Assembly: GCF_000802965.1 (NCBI RefSeq)
Contig: NZ_JSAK01000016.1
Span: 39,588 to 103,587 of the forward strand
Direction of reading: 5' to 3'
DNA from: Pseudomonas fluorescens
GTDB taxonomy: Bacteria > Pseudomonadota > Gammaproteobacteria > Pseudomonadales > Pseudomonadaceae
DNA length: 64,000 nt
Each line of letters opens with the position of its first letter. Position 1 is the first letter of the stretch. This document shows, piece after piece, positions 1 to 7,735 of this stretch. The notes under the pieces are model-generated. The model saw only the letters and a list, made by a program, of their open reading frames with translations, did not search any database and was not told the origin of the DNA. The position numbers were made by a program, and so were the translations under genes.

Positions 1-5
1 GAGGC

Positions 6-36
6 GGGGAGGCATAAGCCTCCCCGGTTCGTTTTT
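6..36 (+). terminator. Rho-independent terminator of the gene upstream of waaF
   Basis: An 8-bp perfect stem (GGGGAGGC / GCCTCCCC) with a four-base ATAA loop is followed, after GGTTCG, by a run of five T. It ends nine bases before waaF, so it most likely ends a transcript entering from the left (ilvE in related genomes, from memory). The T run starts six bases after the stem, so termination may be partial and allow read-through into waaF. Confidence 0.6.
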
Positions 37-45
37 GGAAACTAC

Positions 46-1080
46 ATGAAAATTCTGATCGTTGGGCCCAGTTGGGTCGGTGACATGGTGATGGCGCAGA
101 CACTGTTTCAGTGTCTCAAACAACGCCACCCGCAATGCGAAATCGACGTGCTGGCCCCCGAGTGGAGCCGGCCGATTCTTGAGCGCATGCCCGAAGTTCG
201 CCAGGCCTTGAGCTTCCCGCTCGGTCACGGCGCGCTGGAGCTGGCGACGCGTCGGCGCATCGGCAAATCCCTGGCCGGCCAATACAGCCAGGCGATCCTG
301 CTGCCCAATTCCCTGAAGTCAGCCTTGGTGCCGTTTTTTGCCGGCATTCCCAAGCGCACCGGCTGGCGCGGCGAGTTCCGTTACGGCCTGCTCAATGACG
401 TGCGCACGCTGGATAAAGAACGTTATCCGTTGATGATTGAGCGCTTCATGGCTTTGGCCTACGAGCCCGGTTTTGAACTGCCGACGCCGTACCCGCGACC
501 TAGCCTGCAAATCGACCCGGTCACCCGCGAGGCGGCGCTGGCCAAGTTTGGCCTGAGCCTCGATCGTCCGGTGCTTGCGCTGTGCCCCGGCGCCGAGTTT
601 GGCGAGTCCAAACGCTGGCCATCCGAGCACTACGCGAAAGTCGCCGAAGCGAAGATTCGCGAGGGCTGGCAAGTCTGGCTGTTCGGTTCGAAAAACGATC
701 ACGCCGTGGGCGAAGACATCCGTTCGCGGTTGATTCCCGGTTTGCGTGAAGAATCGGTAAACCTCAGTGGCGGCACGTCGCTGGCCGAAGCGATCGACCT
801 GTTGTCCTGCGCCGATTCGGTGGTCTCCAACGACTCCGGCCTGATGCACGTCGCCGCCGCGCTGAATCGTCCGCTGGTGGCGGTCTACGGTTCGACGTCG
901 CCGGGTTTCACGCCGCCATTGGCCGAGCATGTCGAGATCGTGCGCCTGGGCATCGAATGCAGCCCATGCTTCGACCGCACGTGCCGTTTCGGCCATTACA
1001 ACTGCTTGCGCCAGCTCATGCCGCAAGCGGTGAACGAAGCCTTGCAGCGTTTGCAGGGCACTGTGGTCGAGGTCAAATAG
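46..1080 (+). CDS. waaF: ADP-heptose:LPS heptosyltransferase II
   Basis: Transfers the second L-glycero-D-manno-heptose from ADP-heptose onto heptose I of the LPS inner core, at the cytoplasmic face of the inner membrane. The 344-residue protein starts with the GT9 N-terminal strand KILIVGPSWVGDMVMAQ and carries the C-terminal nucleotide-sugar region with SNDSGLMHVAAAL near residues 261-273, followed by the YGSTSPGF segment. Length fits the family (about 345-350). GGAA lies seven bases before the ATG. It is the first gene of a tightly packed core operon; waaC starts one base after its stop. WaaF and WaaC are related, but the adjacent pair in this order is the usual Pseudomonas arrangement. 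Confidence 0.95.
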   Translation: MKILIVGPSWVGDMVMAQTLFQCLKQRHPQCEIDVLAPEWSRPILERMPEVRQALSFPLGHGALELATRRRIGKSLAGQYSQAILLPNSLKSALVPFFAGIPKRTGWRGEFRYGLLNDVRTLDKERYPLMIERFMALAYEPGFELPTPYPRPSLQIDPVTREAALAKFGLSLDRPVLALCPGAEFGESKRWPSEHYAKVAEAKIREGWQVWLFGSKNDHAVGEDIRSRLIPGLREESVNLSGGTSLAEAIDLLSCADSVVSNDSGLMHVAAALNRPLVAVYGSTSPGFTPPLAEHVEIVRLGIECSPCFDRTCRFGHYNCLRQLMPQAVNEALQRLQGTVVEVK

Positions 1081-1081
1081 T

Positions 1082-2143
1082 TTGCGGGTACTGCTGATCA
1101 AGACTTCATCGCTGGGCGACGTGATTCACGCGTTGCCGGCGCTGACCGACGCGGCGCGGGCGATTCCCGGCATCAAGTTCGACTGGGTGGTGGAAGAGGG
1201 CTTCGCCGAAATTCCGACCTGGCACCCGGCCGTGGGCAAGGTGATTCCGGTGGCGATCCGTCGCTGGCGCAAGAACATCTGGCAGACGATCAAGAGCGGT
1301 GAGTGGAAGCGCTTCAAGCAAAGCATTCGCGCCACGAAATACGATTTGGTCATCGATGCCCAGGGCCTGCTGAAAAGCGCCTTGCTCACCCGCTATGTCA
1401 AAGCCCCGGTCGCCGGGCTCGACAAGGACTCCGCACGCGAGCCGATTGCCGCACGTTTCTATTCCCGCCGTTTGGCCGTGGCCCGTGGGCAGCACGCGGT
1501 AGAGCGAGTGCGTCAGCTGTTTGCCGTGGCCTTGGGTTATGACCTGCCCAAAGGCCTGGGCGATTACGGTCTGAGCGTCGAGCGTCTGGTGGAATTGCCG
1601 CGCAAGAATCCTTACGTGCTGTTCCTGCATGGCACCACGTGGGACACCAAGCACTGGCCGGAAGCCTACTGGCGCGAGCTGGCCGAGCGGGTCGGTTATC
1701 TCGGTGTCGGGGTGAAACTGCCGTGGGGCAACCCGATCGAGAAGGCGCGCGCCGAGCGCATCGCCAAAGACATGAAGCATGTCGAAGTGTTGCCCAAGCT
1801 GAACCTGGCCGGCGTCGGCAAAGTGCTGGCCGGCGCGCAAGCCTGCGTGGCGGTGGACACCGGCCTCGGTCACTTGGCCGCCGCGCTGGACGTGCCGACC
1901 TTGTCGCTGTTCGGTCCGACCAACCCGGGCCTGACCGGCGCATACGGCAAGTCGCAGATTCATCTGGCCAGCGACTTCCCTTGCGCGCCCTGTATGCAAA
2001 AGAAATGCACCTATCAACCGACGGCCGAAGATGCCCGCCGGTTCGACCTGAAACGCGAGTGGCCACTGTGCTTCACGCGTCTGAATCCCGAGCGTGTCGC
2101 GAGCCGACTGAGCACGTTGTTACTGGCTGAGGAGCTGCGCTGA
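1082..2143 (+). CDS. waaC: ADP-heptose:LPS heptosyltransferase I
   Basis: Adds the first heptose to Kdo of Kdo2-lipid A. It is a GT9 protein of 353 residues beginning RVLLIKTSSLGDVIHALPAL, with the C-terminal motif VDTGLGHLAAAL near residue 258 and FGPTNPGLTG after it. The start is a TTG one base after the waaF stop. GAGG at about 1069-1072 is well placed and no ATG gives a full GT9 N-terminus, so the TTG is preferred. The stop overlaps the waaG ATG by one base, which points to translational coupling through the operon. Confidence 0.95.
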   Translation: MRVLLIKTSSLGDVIHALPALTDAARAIPGIKFDWVVEEGFAEIPTWHPAVGKVIPVAIRRWRKNIWQTIKSGEWKRFKQSIRATKYDLVIDAQGLLKSALLTRYVKAPVAGLDKDSAREPIAARFYSRRLAVARGQHAVERVRQLFAVALGYDLPKGLGDYGLSVERLVELPRKNPYVLFLHGTTWDTKHWPEAYWRELAERVGYLGVGVKLPWGNPIEKARAERIAKDMKHVEVLPKLNLAGVGKVLAGAQACVAVDTGLGHLAAALDVPTLSLFGPTNPGLTGAYGKSQIHLASDFPCAPCMQKKCTYQPTAEDARRFDLKREWPLCFTRLNPERVASRLSTLLLAEELR

Positions 2144-3264
2144 TGCAATTGGCATTTGTCCTGTACAAGTATTTTCCGTTTGGCGGCTTGCAGCGCGATT
2201 TCATGCGCATTGCCCTGGAGTGCCAAAAACGTGGCCACCAGATTCGCGTCTACACGCTGATTTGGGAGGGTGACGTGCCACCCGGTTTCGAAGTGCTGGT
2301 GGCGCCGGTCAAGGCGTTCTTCAACCACCGTCGTAACGAAAAGCTCAGCGCATGGATGGAAGCGGACCTGGCCAAGCGTCCGGTGGATCGCCTGATCGGC
2401 TTCAACAAAATGCCAGGCCTGGACGTCTACTACGCCGCCGACGGCTGCTTCGAAGACAAGGCGCAGAATCTGCGCAATTCGCTGTACCGTCGCTGGGGCC
2501 GCTATCGCCACTTCGCCGAGTACGAGCGCGCGGTGTTCGCCAAGGACGCCAAGACCGAAGTGCTGATGATTTCCGAAGTCCAGCAACCGCTATTTATCAA
2601 GCATTACGACACGCCGCTGGAGCGCTTCCACTTGCTGCCGCCGGGCATCGCCCAGGATCGTCGCCGCCCGGCGGATGCCGATGAAATTCGTGCCGGGTTT
2701 CGCGCCGAATTCAATCTCAAGGATGACGACTTGCTGCTGGTGCAGATCGGCTCCGGGTTCAAGACCAAGGGTGTGGATCGCAGCCTCAAGGCATTGGCCG
2801 CGCTGCCCGCTGATCTGAAGAAGCGTACCCGGCTGTTTGTAATTGGCCAGGATGACCCCAAGTTATTCCAGATGCAGAGCGCCACGCTGGGGCTCGGCGA
2901 CAACGTGACGTTCCTCAAGGGTCGCAGCGATATCCCGCGCTTCCTGCTGGGCGCCGATCTGTTGATCCACCCGGCGTACAACGAAAACACCGGCACCGTG
3001 TTGCTCGAAGCGCTGGTAGCCGGGTTGCCGGTGCTGGTGAGCGCGGTGTGCGGTTACGCCCATTACATTGCCGAGGCCGACGCTGGTCTGGTGTTGGACG
3101 AACCGTTCGATCAGGCGCAACTGACGCAGTACCTGACCGGCATGTTGAGCGACGCTCAAGCGCGGGCGGCCTGGAGCCGCAACGGTGTGGCCTTTGCCGA
3201 GACGGCCGACCTCTATAGCATGCCGCAGCACGCGGCCGATGTGATTCTGGCGGAGCACGCTTAA
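2143..3264 (+). CDS. waaG: LPS core glucosyltransferase I (GT4)
   Basis: Retaining glycosyltransferase that adds the first hexose to heptose II of the inner core. The 373-residue protein has the GT-B fold. The N-terminal part reads LAFVLYKYFPFGGLQRDF, the donor-side motif GSGFKTKGVDRS lies near residue 205, and the EX7E-type segment NENTGTVLLEALVAGLP lies near 279-295. This matches WaaG of Pseudomonas and enterics in length and position. Its ATG overlaps the waaC stop by one base, and its stop overlaps the waaP start by one base. Confidence 0.93.
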   Translation: MQLAFVLYKYFPFGGLQRDFMRIALECQKRGHQIRVYTLIWEGDVPPGFEVLVAPVKAFFNHRRNEKLSAWMEADLAKRPVDRLIGFNKMPGLDVYYAADGCFEDKAQNLRNSLYRRWGRYRHFAEYERAVFAKDAKTEVLMISEVQQPLFIKHYDTPLERFHLLPPGIAQDRRRPADADEIRAGFRAEFNLKDDDLLLVQIGSGFKTKGVDRSLKALAALPADLKKRTRLFVIGQDDPKLFQMQSATLGLGDNVTFLKGRSDIPRFLLGADLLIHPAYNENTGTVLLEALVAGLPVLVSAVCGYAHYIAEADAGLVLDEPFDQAQLTQYLTGMLSDAQARAAWSRNGVAFAETADLYSMPQHAADVILAEHA

Positions 3265-4070
3265 TGAAGTTGATGCTGGCTGAACCGTTCAAGAGCCTCT
3301 GGGCCGGACGTGACCCGTTCGCCGAAGTCGAGAGCTTGCAGGGCGAGGTGTACCGCGAACTTGAAGCTCGCCGCACCCTGCGCACTGAAGTGAACGGCAA
3401 CGGGTTTTTCGTGAAGATCCACCGTGGCATCGGCTGGGGCGAGATCTTCAAGAACCTGCTCACCGCCAAGCTGCCGGTACTCGGCGCGGGCCAGGAGTGG
3501 AAGGCGATCCAGCGCTTGCAGGAAGTCGGTGTGCCGACCATGACCGCCGTCGCTTACGGCGAAAAGGGCAGCAACCCGGCCGACCAGCATTCGTTTATCG
3601 TCACTGAAGAACTGGCGCCAACCATCAGTCTTGAAGATTTCAGCATCGATTGGGTCAAACAGCCGCCCGAGCCAAAACTCAAGCGCGCGCTGATCGCCGA
3701 GGTCGCGCGCATGACCGGCATGATGCATCGCGCCGGGGTCAACCACCGCGACTGCTACATCTGCCACTTCCTGCTGCATACCGATAAACCGGTGACCGCA
3801 GAAGACTTCAAGCTCTCGGTGATCGACCTGCACCGCGCCCAGACCCGTCCGGCCATTACCCAGCGCTGGCGCAACAAGGATCTGGCGGCGCTGTACTTTT
3901 CGGCCCTGGATATCGGCCTGACCCAGCGCGACAAAATGCGTTTCCTCAAAGGTTACTTCCAGCAACCGCTGCGCCAGATCCTGGCTGAGGAAGCGGCACT
4001 GCTGAGCTGGCTTGAAGGCAAGGCCAACAAACTCTACGACCGTAAACAGCGATACGGGGACGCGCTCTGA
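3264..4070 (+). CDS. waaP: LPS core heptose I kinase
   Basis: Phosphorylates heptose I of the inner core; in P. aeruginosa this kinase is essential for LPS transport to the surface. The 268-residue protein is a eukaryote-like kinase fold. The catalytic loop NHRDCYICHFLL puts the catalytic Asp at about residue 163, the same number I recall for the P. aeruginosa catalytic residue, and VIDLHRAQ near 188 is the metal-binding segment. It is followed, with 1-4 bp overlaps, by three more kinase-like genes, so inner-core phosphorylation is coded as one unit. Confidence 0.95.
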   Translation: MKLMLAEPFKSLWAGRDPFAEVESLQGEVYRELEARRTLRTEVNGNGFFVKIHRGIGWGEIFKNLLTAKLPVLGAGQEWKAIQRLQEVGVPTMTAVAYGEKGSNPADQHSFIVTEELAPTISLEDFSIDWVKQPPEPKLKRALIAEVARMTGMMHRAGVNHRDCYICHFLLHTDKPVTAEDFKLSVIDLHRAQTRPAITQRWRNKDLAALYFSALDIGLTQRDKMRFLKGYFQQPLRQILAEEAALLSWLEGKANKLYDRKQRYGDAL

Positions 4071-4804
4071 TGGCGGGTTGGAATCTGGAGCCTGCTTACG
4101 GTGATCTGGCCGAAGACTTCGGCAGTCTTGAGGCGGTGTTTGCACTTCAAGGCGAACGTCTGACCCGGGATCCGCTGTCCGAAGTCATTCGCGTGAAGCG
4201 CAATGGCGTCAATTATTACGTGAAACGCTATGTGGGCGCGGGCAAAGGCTTGCGTCGCTACCTGGGCAAGCCTCGGGTGAAAATGGAATGGCAAAACCTC
4301 AAGCGCTTCGCCAAATGGGGCATTCCCACCGCCGAAGTCATCGCCTGGGGCCTGGAGCGACGCGGCGCTGCGTATGATCGCGGGGCGATGATCACTCGCG
4401 AATTGCCGCACACCGAAGACTTGTCCGCATTGGCCGACCGGCATGACTCCAAGCTCGCGGACCGCGCCTGGGTTGACACCGTCAGCCGCCAATTGGCCGG
4501 CTACACCCGGACCATGCACGACCATCGTTTTACCCATAATGATTTGAAGTGGCGCAACCTGCTGATCGACGATCAGGCCAGACTTTTTCTGATCGATTGC
4601 CCCAACGGTGATTTCTGGCGCGGTTTCTGGCTCAAATATCGCATTACCAAAGACCTGGCGTGCCTCGACAAAGTGGCCAAGTATCACTTGTCGGCCACCC
4701 AGCGCCTGCGCTTTTACCTGCAATACCGCCAACGGACCCGGCTCAACGCCGCGGATAAAAAACGGATCCGGCATGTGGTGAGATTTTTCGAGGGACGCGA
4801 ATGA
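4070..4804 (+). CDS. wapP: LPS core kinase, WapP-like
   Basis: A second small kinase of the Kdo/WaaP family (244 residues), expected to phosphorylate a core heptose together with waaP and wapQ. The catalytic loop is THNDLKWRNLLI with Asp at about residue 158 and Asn at 163. LFLIDCPNGDF follows as the metal-binding segment. All core catalytic residues are therefore present, unlike the next gene. The ATG overlaps the waaP stop by one base and the 3' end overlaps wapQ by four bases. The symbol rests on position and family; which heptose hydroxyl is modified cannot be read from the sequence. Confidence 0.82.
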   Translation: MAGWNLEPAYGDLAEDFGSLEAVFALQGERLTRDPLSEVIRVKRNGVNYYVKRYVGAGKGLRRYLGKPRVKMEWQNLKRFAKWGIPTAEVIAWGLERRGAAYDRGAMITRELPHTEDLSALADRHDSKLADRAWVDTVSRQLAGYTRTMHDHRFTHNDLKWRNLLIDDQARLFLIDCPNGDFWRGFWLKYRITKDLACLDKVAKYHLSATQRLRFYLQYRQRTRLNAADKKRIRHVVRFFEGRE

Positions 4805-5553
4805 CTGATTTCCTGGCCGCTGAAGACCGTGCGCTGCTTGAGCGCCACGGCCTCGGCACTTTCGATGCGCTCTGGGCCCGGGAGCTTGATGCCGTGGACG
4901 AGCCCAACTCCGTTCGCGGTGGCTGGAGCAGTGTGTTTCGACTGGATCTGGAAGGTCATGGCTACTACCTCAAGCGCCAGAGCAACTACCAGATGCACAC
5001 GTTGCATGCGCCTTTCGGCGAGCCGAGTTTCGCCCGTGAGTTTCGCAACATCAGCCGCTATGAAAAGCTTGGCATCCCGGCGCTGAAAGCGGTGTTCTTC
5101 GGTGAGCGCAAAGTCAAAGGTGAAGTCCGCGCGATTCTGCTGACTCGCGCCCTGGACGGTTGGGATGACCTCGATTCGTTGTTGCAGCGCTGGTCGGACC
5201 TGAGCGAAACGCAGCACACGGCCATTCTCCAGGCCTGCGGGCAACTGGCGCAGTGTCTGCACGGCAAGCGTCAGGTTCACGGCTGTTTTTACCCCAAACA
5301 CATTTTTCTCCAGGCCAGCGGTGACGGCTACCAGGCCCAGTTGATCGACCTGGAAAAGACCCGGCCATTGCTGCTTGGCCAGCGCGATCGGGTGAAGGAT
5401 CTGGAGCCATTGCTGCGTCGAGCGCCGGAGTGGAGCGAAGCGCAGTTGCGTATTTTGTTGGCTGCTTATCTGGATCAGGCGCAGGACAGTTCGTTGATCG
5501 ACAACTGGCTGCAGCGACTGACCGCGCGCCGCGGCCATAAGGAGAAGCGCTGA
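4801..5553 (+). CDS. wapQ: LPS kinase-fold protein, WapQ-like (InaA type)
   Basis: A 250-residue member of the lipopolysaccharide kinase / InaA family in the WapQ position. The kinase fold is recognisable: a nucleotide-binding lobe with YYLKRQSNYQ near residue 60, the catalytic-loop equivalent VHGCFYPKHIFL near 159-170, and QLIDLEKTR as metal-binding segment. The residue at the usual catalytic Asp position is Cys162 and the Asn position is His, so classical catalysis is doubtful, although the downstream Asp is kept. It overlaps wapP by four bases and the next gene by one, so it is made with its neighbours. It may be a pseudokinase partner or use a variant mechanism. Confidence 0.75.
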   Translation: MTDFLAAEDRALLERHGLGTFDALWARELDAVDEPNSVRGGWSSVFRLDLEGHGYYLKRQSNYQMHTLHAPFGEPSFAREFRNISRYEKLGIPALKAVFFGERKVKGEVRAILLTRALDGWDDLDSLLQRWSDLSETQHTAILQACGQLAQCLHGKRQVHGCFYPKHIFLQASGDGYQAQLIDLEKTRPLLLGQRDRVKDLEPLLRRAPEWSEAQLRILLAAYLDQAQDSSLIDNWLQRLTARRGHKEKR

Positions 5554-7004
5554 TGCGTTTGTCTGAACTGAAAAACGCCGGCCGTACACCGAGCCTGCCG
5601 TTGAGTCTTTCCCTGGCCGATGCCGCCGGCCCCGCCGAATTGCAGTTGTTGAGCCTGTTGCGGGTGTTGCCGGGGCAGCGCTATGTCGGAGCCGGTGTCT
5701 GGCGCGGCCGTCCGGTGCTGGCCAAGTTGCTGGTTGGCAGCAAGGCCGCTCGGCATTTTCAGCGTGAGCTGGATGGCGTGCGCTTGCTCGCCGCTCAAGG
5801 CCTGACCACGCCGCAGCTGTTGGCCGATGGCCTGAAGGAAGGCGAGGGTGGCTGGCTGCTGTTCGAGTTTCTGGAGGGCGCGCAAAGTCTGGGTGATACC
5901 TGGAAGCAGGTCGAAAATTTACCGGTTTTGTCCGACGGGCAGGGAGCGGTATTGGCTGAGGCGTTAGGTGCCATCGGTCAAATGCACCGCAAAGGGCTGT
6001 GGCAGGAGGACCTGCACCTGGACAACTTGTTGCGCCAGCGTGGTCGTCTGTATTTGATCGACGGCGCCGGGATTCGCAGCGAAACCCCTGGCCAGCCACT
6101 GTCACTGCAGAAAGTCCTGGAAAACCTCGGGGTGTTTTTTGCCCAGTTGCCGAAGTCGATAGAACCCTTCATTGAAGAGTTGCTGGTGTATTACCTGCTT
6201 AGCAACGGCGAGCACGCCTTGCCGATGGAAGCCTTGCAGAAGCAGATCGACAAGGTTCGTAGCTGGCGTCTCAAGGACTATCTGATCAAAGTGGGTCGTG
6301 AATGCACGCTATTCAGCGTCCAGCGCGGCGCGTTCGGTTTGCGCGCGATCCGTCGCGAGGAAGAAGCAGCGATGCTGCCGATATTGGCTCAGGCCGATGC
6401 CTTGCTAGATCAGGGGCACCTGTACAAGACCGGCGGCGCGGCGAGCGTTGGCAAGGTCGAGGTGGACGGCCGCACGCTGGTGATCAAACGCTACAACATC
6501 AAGGGTTTCGTCCACTGGCTCAAGCGCTTCTGGCGCCCGAGCCGTGCCTGGCATTCCTGGCGCGAAGGCAATCGGCTGTCGTTCCTCGGCATCGCCACGC
6601 CCAAGCCGCTGGCATTGTTGGAGAAGCGTTTTTTCTGGCTGCGCAGCCGGGCCTACCTGATCACCGAGCATCTGCCGGGGCCGGATATCATCGAGCGCTT
6701 TGCGCCGTATATTGAAAGCGGCGACGCTCCGGAGGCCGAGCTGTTGGCGCTGGATCACCTGTTCGCCGAATTGATTCGAGAGCGCATCAGCCACGGCGAC
6801 TTCAAGGGCCACAACCTGTTCTGGCAGGAAGATCGCTGGGCGCTGATCGATCTGGATTCGATGTGTCAGCACGGTTCGCTCGGCAGCTTTGCCCCGGCGT
6901 ATGCGCGGGATCGGGCGCGATTTATGCGTAATTGGCCGGAGAGTAGTGCGCTGTATCAGGTCATTGATCAGCGTTTGCCTAAAGACATTTCCAGCGCTGC
7001 CTGA
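5553..7004 (+). CDS. Tandem double-kinase-fold protein of the LPS core operon
   Basis: A 483-residue protein built of two kinase-like halves; function unknown, core-sugar phosphorylation inferred from context. Half one has LWQEDLHLDNLL near residues 149-160 and LYLIDGAGI after it. Half two has the more standard SHGDFKGHNLF near 412-422, then ALIDLDSM. The second half therefore keeps HGD and a metal-binding Asp, while the first has QED in place of HGD. It corresponds by position to PAO1 PA5006 (from memory). Its ATG overlaps the wapQ stop by one base and it ends the overlapping gene run; a REP element follows. Confidence 0.8.
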   Translation: MRLSELKNAGRTPSLPLSLSLADAAGPAELQLLSLLRVLPGQRYVGAGVWRGRPVLAKLLVGSKAARHFQRELDGVRLLAAQGLTTPQLLADGLKEGEGGWLLFEFLEGAQSLGDTWKQVENLPVLSDGQGAVLAEALGAIGQMHRKGLWQEDLHLDNLLRQRGRLYLIDGAGIRSETPGQPLSLQKVLENLGVFFAQLPKSIEPFIEELLVYYLLSNGEHALPMEALQKQIDKVRSWRLKDYLIKVGRECTLFSVQRGAFGLRAIRREEEAAMLPILAQADALLDQGHLYKTGGAASVGKVEVDGRTLVIKRYNIKGFVHWLKRFWRPSRAWHSWREGNRLSFLGIATPKPLALLEKRFFWLRSRAYLITEHLPGPDIIERFAPYIESGDAPEAELLALDHLFAELIRERISHGDFKGHNLFWQEDRWALIDLDSMCQHGSLGSFAPAYARDRARFMRNWPESSALYQVIDQRLPKDISSAA

Positions 7005-7016
7005 ATCGGACCTTCG

Positions 7017-7110
7017 GTCCTGTCGCGGGCAAGCCCGCTCCCACGGTGTCCGAGAATGCGATCTCTGGCAACCACAAAACCTGTGGGAGCGGGCTTGCCC
7101 GCGATGAGGC
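7017..7110. repeat. REPIN: two inverted REPs
   Basis: Two perfectly complementary 22-base arms at 7023-7044 and 7083-7104 (core GTGGGAGCGGGCTTGC) are separated by 38 bases. This is a REP doublet of the type scattered through Pseudomonas genomes. It lies directly after the double-kinase gene, where it may act as a transcript-end hairpin. Confidence 0.85.
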
Positions 7111-7234
7111 CCGAACTGCCAGCGAAGATTAGGGACAGTTTCTTAAGAGCTGTCCTACACAATCTTGGGAAGCCATGAACTGTGGCCTGAATGATCACGA
7201 TGCTAGTTTGCCTGACGTACTCGGAGGGCAAATT

Positions 7235-7570
7235 TTGACGATCAAGACGGCAGTCGCATCAGGCGTTATCTCACTGGCTCTGACGGGATGCGGGACCGCC
7301 GTAACGGTCTTGCAGGACGATGCCGACGCGGCCCAGGGGCTTCGACGACAAAAAACCTATTGTCAGTCCATCCCTCGGGTCTATAGCGGCCTGGCCTACG
7401 ATTTTTGCGTATTGAATGCGCCGCCCGATCCCACGGGCATGCTCGTCCCACTCGTTTTGCTGGATCTGGCCTTGTCTGGTGCGCTGGATACCGCCGTCTT
7501 GCCCTATACAATTTATCGGCAGGGTGTGGATGGCAATATCCGCATTTACTGGCGGCCCGCGCGCGGATAA
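7235..7570 (+). CDS. Small YceK/YidQ-like lipoprotein
   Basis: A 111-residue predicted lipoprotein. The start is placed at TTG 7235 because GGAGGG at 7223-7228 is a strong ribosome site six bases upstream, and it puts a short signal peptide directly before the lipobox LALTGC. After the Cys come GTAVTVLQDDADAA, a conserved-looking Cys pair region (YCQSIPRVYSGLAYDFCVLN), and a hydrophobic stretch LVPLVLLDLALSGALDTAVLP. This resembles the YceK/YidQ family of unknown function. It stands alone between a REP doublet and the wapO promoter region, and is not obviously part of LPS synthesis. Confidence 0.75.
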   Translation: MTIKTAVASGVISLALTGCGTAVTVLQDDADAAQGLRRQKTYCQSIPRVYSGLAYDFCVLNAPPDPTGMLVPLVLLDLALSGALDTAVLPYTIYRQGVDGNIRIYWRPARG

Positions 7571-7619
7571 CCCATGCCAAGGTCACCACTGCTTTCTCTT
7601 GCCGCTTGCAGCTAGAGGC

Positions 7620-7643
7620 TTGAAGCTGCTTTTAAGCTATAAT
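7620..7643 (+). promoter_or_regulatory. Possible sigma-70 promoter for wapO and following genes
   Basis: A perfect -10 hexamer TATAAT lies at 7638-7643, about 92 bases before the wapO start. No good -35 stands at 16-18 bp (TTGAAG at 7620 is only 12 bp away), so this is a partial match. It would give the second half of the core cluster its own transcription start. Confidence 0.35.
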
Positions 7644-7735
7644 CCCGCCCTTTAGCTGTCTCTCGCCCCTTGCGAGGGCACATTAATTTTCGAGGCGCAT
7701 TGCGCCTGCATGCAGACTAAAGAGGCTAGACCCCT

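Noticed and set aside
319..1101. Long open frame on the minus strand across waaF (260 codons)
   Set aside because: GC-rich Pseudomonas genes leave open antisense frames; this one lies wholly over waaF, has no family character and no ribosome site.
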